Part shown: positions 5,165 to 8,436 of the stretch, in pieces | How positions within the stretch are numbered: position 1 is the first letter of the stretch | How the letters are laid out: every line of letters begins with the position of its first letter | NCBI GenBank assembly: GCA_026417195.1 | Contig: JAOADS010000092.1 | Span: 1 to 8,436 of the forward strand | DNA: 8,436 bases | Reading direction: 5' to 3' | DNA from: Ignavibacteria bacterium | GTDB lineage: Bacteria > Bacteroidota > Ignavibacteria > Tepidaquicellales > OLB5 | Translations under genes and position numbers: made by a program | The notes under the pieces: model-generated | The model's database searches: none | Told to the model about the DNA's origin: nothing | What the model saw: the letters and a program-made list of their open reading frames with translations, nothing else

Positions 5165-6262
5165 CTACTTTATTCTTTTTATACTGCCCGTGTCCGAAAT
5201 GATTAATTGAGAATCTGGGAAATCTTTCTCAGTAAGTTTTTTAATCAGGCGGGCTGCTTTATGTTCTTTGTCTATGTATGGTATTCCTCTGTTTAACTGA
5301 TGGGCTGAGATTATTTCACCTTCCAGGAATTCACCGTTATTATTTATTTTAACTTTGAGAATAGGTGCATAACCAAGCGGACCTGACAAGCCGAATTTAG
5401 CATAAGTACAGAAGTTTCCCAGTGAATATGCTATGATTCTGTCTTTATAAAGCTCAACAGCTCTAGGAACGTGAGGTCCATGCCCGAAAACTATATCAGC
5501 ACCGGCATCAATCATTTTATGCGAAAATTCGTAAACATTGCCCCGGTTTTCACCTAAGTAATATTCCTGTTTCCTGTTTACTCCGGTAGCTCCGCTTCCT
5601 TCTGCTCCTCCGTGAAACGATACAATTACTATTTTACATATCTTTTTAAGATTTTTTACTCTTTCTTCGGCAGCCTGAAGGTTTAACAAGCTCTGTGTTC
5701 CCACATTAGGTGCAAAAGCTGTGAATCCGAAACGGACTCCCTTCACTTCAAAAATTACCTCAGGTTGTTTTAAATAGCCTGCATGTTTTATCCTGTATCT
5801 GTCTAAGGTTTTCATAGTTGATTCCCTGCCTGTTTCTCCCATATCACCTGAGTGATTATTTGCTACGCTCATAACGTCAAAACCAGCTTCTTTGAGATAG
5901 CCAGCGTAATGCTCCGGCATGCGAAATGCAACACAATTTGAGGGATTTAAGCATTGTTTAGGAGTTCCACCGGAATTCAGCAGCGTACCCTCAAGATTAC
6001 CTATAGTTAAGTCCGCGTTTTGTAATATTTCCTTAACGTTGTCAAGTATATATTTCCCGTCATCAGGCGGAAGTGACGAAGAAGATGGATAATTAGTTCC
6101 TAACATTATGTCTCCCACCATAATAACTGAAAAGACTTCATCTATGGAGTTTTTCTGTTCTTCTCTGAGTTCAGGTTTATCTTCCGGAATTTTTGTTTTA
6201 TCGTTATTACATGAGAGAAGAACTGTAATTAACAGACTGACTATTTTATAAGTCCGAGGCAT
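5165..6262 (-). CDS. CapA-family lipoprotein (PGA_cap, metallophosphatase-like fold)
   Basis: The protein has 365 residues. It begins with a lipoprotein signal, MPRTYKIVSLLITVL then L15-L-S-C18, so C18 should be lipidated. A linker rich in Lys and Glu (19-41) precedes the enzyme domain. CapA motifs appear in order: G50-D-I-M-L-G55, N89-L-E-G92, S132-V-A-N-N-H137-S-G-D, S215-F-H217-G-G, G260-H-G-P-H264-V and Y279-S-L-G-N-F284. These are the conserved Asp/Asn/His positions of the calcineurin-like metal site. CapA/PgsA proteins are known from poly-gamma-glutamate capsule synthesis and attachment, but many family members are only linked to envelope polymers in general. No capB/capC partners are in this window, so a capsule role is not supported. 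The start is fixed: an in-frame TAA (6266-6268) lies two codons upstream. The gene therefore begins inside the last 22 nt of the GH3 gene, in another frame, and is probably translationally coupled to it. C104 and C110 are an extra pair not expected from the core motif. Confidence 0.87.
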   Translation of the reverse strand: MPRTYKIVSLLITVLLSCNNDKTKIPEDKPELREEQKNSIDEVFSVIMVGDIMLGTNYPSSSSLPPDDGKYILDNVKEILQNADLTIGNLEGTLLNSGGTPKQCLNPSNCVAFRMPEHYAGYLKEAGFDVMSVANNHSGDMGETGRESTMKTLDRYRIKHAGYLKQPEVIFEVKGVRFGFTAFAPNVGTQSLLNLQAAEERVKNLKKICKIVIVSFHGGAEGSGATGVNRKQEYYLGENRGNVYEFSHKMIDAGADIVFGHGPHVPRAVELYKDRIIAYSLGNFCTYAKFGLSGPLGYAPILKVKINNNGEFLEGEIISAHQLNRGIPYIDKEHKAARLIKKLTEKDFPDSQLIISDTGSIKRIK

Positions 6263-7362
6263 ATTTTAGCTCTTATAATTCTTTTTACTGATGAATAAAC
6301 CTGTTCTTTCAGTTCCGGATCTGAATTAATTTTTTTAATTACAGAAGTGATGAGTTCCTCTTCATCAGGAGGCATTAATATCATATCACAACCTGCAATA
6401 ACTGCTTTAAGTGACTGCTGAGGTATTTTGCTAACTGCTTTCATGTTCATCGCATCGGTTACTATTATCCCTCTGAAGCTAAGTTCTTCTCTGAGCAGTC
6501 CCTTGATTATTTTACCGGAAAGTGTGGATGGTAGTCCCCCTGTATTATATTTTTCGTTGTTTCTTATTGAAATGTGTCCAATCATTACAGAAATAACTCC
6601 GGAAGATATGACATGTCTGAAAACTTCAAGTTCCGGAAGTTCCCCATCAATAAAAACCGGACTTTTGTGTGAATCCCCTTTAACGTTTCCATGACCAGGG
6701 AAGTGTTTGGCTGTAGCTATTATACCTTTTTCCTGTGTGGCTTTTACAAAAGCACCAGCTAGTTCTTCAGGATTTTTTCCGAATGACCTGTTGCCAATAA
6801 CCTCAGAGTTGAAAGGGAAATCGCAGACCGGCGCATAATTCTGATTAAATCCGATTTCTGAAAGTATCTCTGAAATTTCGCCTGCTATGATATAGGATTC
6901 ATCGCTGGAGGATATGCTGCCTGTAGGATTAAATTTTTTAACATTATAAATCTTGTTGTTTATAAGACTTGGTTCACCGTCAGTTGAAAATATCAGAGGC
7001 AGTGCTCCGGAATTTTCTGCAACGGTTTTAAATTCATTTATAAGTTTTTTCAGTTCTTCTTTTGTGCCACCGAGTAACAATACTCCGCCGGCTTTTTTTC
7101 CTGAAATCAATGCACTGATTTCCTCCCGTGGTTTTCCCAGATTTCCCCCGCATACAACTATCATCTGTCCGATTCTTTCGTAATCGCTTAATCTATTAAA
7201 TAAACTATCAGTTTTCTTGTCGAGTAATTCACTTGATGTAAAATAATCTGAAAGAGTGAAGGAGTCCGTTACCCTTTCGTGGTTTAACGTGTCTTCTGAC
7301 TTAAAGCCGCATCCTGATAAACATGAATAAATAGAAAGATATGAAATAAATAACAGGTTCAT
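6241..7362 (-). CDS. GH3-family lipoprotein, NagZ-like beta-N-acetylglucosaminidase
   Basis: The protein has 373 residues, about the size of a single-domain NagZ. The N-terminus ends in L15-S-G-C18, a lipobox, but the n-region has no Lys or Arg, which is unusual; a TAA directly before the ATG (7363-7365) rules out an upstream start. GH3 NagZ motifs follow: N191-R-S-F-G195, K219-H-F-P-G-H-G225, D230-S-H232 (the Asp-His pair serving as acid/base in NagZ-type enzymes) and V301-T-D303-A-M-N-M with D303 as nucleophile. All catalytic positions are present. The usual D-x-E-G-G-x-V-x-R substrate loop is altered to T127-D-G-E-P-S-L-I-N. The family removes beta-linked N-acetylglucosamine from muropeptides or other glycans. 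A lipoprotein form would act in the periplasm or at the cell surface, unlike cytoplasmic E. coli NagZ. It is the first gene of a two-gene operon with the CapA-family lipoprotein. Confidence 0.87.
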   Translation of the reverse strand: MNLLFISYLSIYSCLSGCGFKSEDTLNHERVTDSFTLSDYFTSSELLDKKTDSLFNRLSDYERIGQMIVVCGGNLGKPREEISALISGKKAGGVLLLGGTKEELKKLINEFKTVAENSGALPLIFSTDGEPSLINNKIYNVKKFNPTGSISSSDESYIIAGEISEILSEIGFNQNYAPVCDFPFNSEVIGNRSFGKNPEELAGAFVKATQEKGIIATAKHFPGHGNVKGDSHKSPVFIDGELPELEVFRHVISSGVISVMIGHISIRNNEKYNTGGLPSTLSGKIIKGLLREELSFRGIIVTDAMNMKAVSKIPQQSLKAVIAGCDMILMPPDEEELITSVIKKINSDPELKEQVYSSVKRIIRAKICLGLIK

Positions 7363-7390
7363 TTAACCGATTTAGTACTAAAAATTAAAA

Positions 7391-7398
7391 CAAAGATA
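7391..7398 (-). promoter_or_regulatory. Candidate -7 element (TATCTTTG) of the GH3-CapA operon
   Basis: The plus-strand CAAAGATA reads TATCTTTG on the minus strand, a perfect TAnnTTTG match ending 28 nt before the ATG at 7362. That places the transcript start near 7384 with a leader of about 22 nt. No TTG lies at the expected -33 distance (GGAATG is there instead), so the promoter is incomplete by consensus. Confidence 0.4.
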
Positions 7399-7499
7399 AG
7401 TCTATTAAGGCTTACATTCCATTTACTTCAACAGACATTGTTTTGGGACTTTATACTTTCAGCATTGTTGAATAACTTACAGAAAAATCAATTCAAATT

Positions 7500-8345
7500 A
7501 TGAGGGGAAAACTTATTTATACCGGCAAACCAGCTAAGAGTTTTAAATTCAGACATATTAAGTATGATAAAACTTCATACAAGGCAACAATAACAATAAA
7601 CAGGGAGAAAGTTCTGAATTGTCTTAATCTTACTACTATAACAGAGCTTTCCGCTGCTTTCAAGGATGCTTCCTGGGATGATGAGATTGCTGTTATTGTT
7701 CTTACGGGAGCCGGCAAACGGGCTTTTTCTACCGGAGCGGACCTTGAGGAACAGCAGGAATTTTTCGTAGGGAATCCGAAAGACTACTATAAATGGATGT
7801 ATGAATTTATTCAGTTACACGAAATAATGCGTAACTGCGGAAAGCCAATAATTGCAAGGCTGAACGGAATAGTCGTTGGAGGAGGAAATGAGCTGAATAT
7901 GAGTTGTGATCTTGCAATAGCTGCAGACCATATTTATATCAGACAAGTAGGAGCAGCAAGAGGAAGTGTAGCCGCTGCAGGCGCAACTCAGTTTCTGCCG
8001 GTTTTAGTAGGTGACAGGCGGGCAAGAGAAATTTTATTCCTTTGCGAGGAAATACCTGCAATGAAAGCCCTTGAATGGGGGCTTGTCAATCAGGTTGTTC
8101 CTTACAATGAACTTGACAAAGCTGTTGACATTATGGCTGAAAAGCTCTTCAATAAACTTCCTGAATGTCTGCGTTACACAAAACAGCAACTTAATTTCTG
8201 GCGTGATTTAAGCTGGCATACTACAATAGGTCATGCAAGGGAGTGGCTTTCTATTCATAATCTTTCATATGAGGTAAGAGAGGGTATTAATGCATTTAAT
8301 GAAAAAAGGAGTGTGAATTACAGAAAAGTCAGGAAAAGAAAGTGA
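7500..8345 (+). CDS. Crotonase-superfamily acyl-CoA hydratase/hydrolase-like enzyme
   Basis: The protein has 281 residues, slightly long for an enoyl-CoA hydratase (about 260), with a Lys/Arg-rich tail. No signal peptide is present, so it should be cytoplasmic. The fold signatures are I31-T-I-N-R, A75-F-S-T-G-A-D81 and G123-I-V-V-G-G-G-N-E131-L; the backbone NH of A80 and G128-G129 would form the oxyanion hole for the thioester. E131 matches the catalytic Glu144 of rat enoyl-CoA hydratase, but the second glutamate (Glu164) is replaced by G151 in Q149-V-G. That Q-x-G occurs in bicarbonate-using MenB (Q154-T-G156 in E. coli), yet the MenB Asp in S-F-D is Ala here (S-V-A-A-A). R-A-R-E-I and K-A-L-E-W-G-L-V-N-Q-V-V-P are family-typical. 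The reaction is therefore unclear: a ring-hydrolysing crotonase (BadI/Oah type), a hydratase or a related acyl-CoA enzyme are all possible. The start is the only Met before the core, with an in-frame TAA at 7473. No Shine-Dalgarno is present. Confidence 0.88.
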   Translation: MRGKLIYTGKPAKSFKFRHIKYDKTSYKATITINREKVLNCLNLTTITELSAAFKDASWDDEIAVIVLTGAGKRAFSTGADLEEQQEFFVGNPKDYYKWMYEFIQLHEIMRNCGKPIIARLNGIVVGGGNELNMSCDLAIAADHIYIRQVGAARGSVAAAGATQFLPVLVGDRRAREILFLCEEIPAMKALEWGLVNQVVPYNELDKAVDIMAEKLFNKLPECLRYTKQQLNFWRDLSWHTTIGHAREWLSIHNLSYEVREGINAFNEKRSVNYRKVRKRK

Positions 8346-8351
8346 GATAAG

Positions 8352-8417
8352 TTGGATGTAAAGCTGATTATATCTCTTGCAGGACTTTTTCTCTCACTAC
8401 TTTTTCCTTTGCTGGCA
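8352..8417 (+). CDS. 5' part of a downstream membrane or exported protein (tentative)
   Basis: Six nt after the crotonase stop (8343-8345), and in the same frame, an open frame starts at TTG 8352 and stays open to the adapter. It reads (M/L)-D-V-K followed by L-I-I-S-L-A-G-L-F-L-S-L-L-F-P-L-L-A, a hydrophobic stretch typical of a signal anchor or signal peptide. The next ATG (8356, another frame) is followed at once by TAA. The tight spacing suggests an operon with the crotonase. Only 22 codons exist before the mosaic end, there is no clear Shine-Dalgarno and the start codon is TTG, so both the existence and identity of the gene are uncertain. Confidence 0.4.
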
Positions 8418-8436
8418 CTGTCTCTTATACACATCT
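8418..8436. other. Complete 19-bp Tn5/Nextera mosaic-end adapter
   Basis: CTGTCTCTTATACACATCT is the exact reverse complement of the 19-bp Tn5 mosaic end used in Nextera tagmentation. Its presence at the very end, facing the partial copy at 1-11, shows that the window is a tagmented fragment or contig with untrimmed adapter. It is not biological sequence of the organism. Confidence 0.97.

Noticed and set aside
5165..6262. Poly-gamma-glutamate capsule locus
   Set aside because: Only a CapA-family gene is present; no CapB/CapC (PgsB/PgsC) homologues lie next to it.
7438..7460. Promoter for the crotonase gene (TTGTTTTG at 7438 or TATACT at 7452)
   Set aside because: Each misses a key base of its consensus and neither has a good upstream element at the right distance.
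7500..8345. Assignment as MenB (1,4-dihydroxy-2-naphthoyl-CoA synthase)
   Set aside because: Q-x-G is shared, but the S-F-D Asp is missing and a Glu occupies the enoyl-CoA hydratase position, so the MenB label is not safe.

Overview
This is an 8.4 kb AT-rich bacterial fragment. Several features point to the Bacteroidota/Ignavibacteriota/Chlorobiota (FCB) group: a promoter of the TTG-N20-TAnnTTTG type, almost no Shine-Dalgarno sequences, Sec signals ending in S-Q or A-Q, a thrombospondin-3/OmpA outer-membrane protein, and a peptidase/propeller/barrel fusion of a kind I associate with these phyla. This placement is inference; no rRNA or other phylogenetic marker is present. Both ends carry Tn5 (Nextera) mosaic-end sequence (1-11 partial, 8418-8436 complete), so the two edge genes were cut by library construction.

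Layout. Positions 12-238 (minus) hold the first ~76 codons of a secreted protein resembling the start of a GH5-like TIM-barrel glycosidase. Positions 239-585 hold no gene but contain a cluster of three palindromic REP/BIME-like elements. Positions 586-3402 (minus) encode a 938-residue exported protein with an HExxH peptidase domain, a TolB-like beta-propeller and a C-terminal Omp85/BamA-type barrel. A divergent intergenic region (3403-3615) carries a 10-bp inverted repeat whose halves are outward-facing TAAATTTG elements. Positions 3616-5100 (plus) encode an outer-membrane protein with an N-terminal barrel, seven thrombospondin type-3 calcium-binding repeats and a C-terminal OmpA peptidoglycan-binding domain, followed by a strong intrinsic terminator. 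Positions 7362-5165 (minus) form a two-gene operon of lipoproteins overlapping by 22 nt: a GH3 beta-N-acetylglucosaminidase-like enzyme and a CapA-family protein. Positions 7500-8345 (plus) encode a crotonase-fold acyl-CoA enzyme with an unusual active site, and a downstream membrane-segment ORF starts 6 nt after it and runs into the adapter.

Theme. Apart from the crotonase, every identifiable gene encodes an exported envelope protein: outer-membrane barrel proteins, a peptidoglycan anchor, cell-wall glycosidase and CapA lipoproteins, and a secreted glycosidase-like protein. The most interesting idea is that the peptidase/propeller/barrel protein and its divergent OmpA partner act together, as periplasmic TolB acts with the OmpA-like lipoprotein Pal. 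That is a hypothesis from architecture and gene order, not something the sequence proves.
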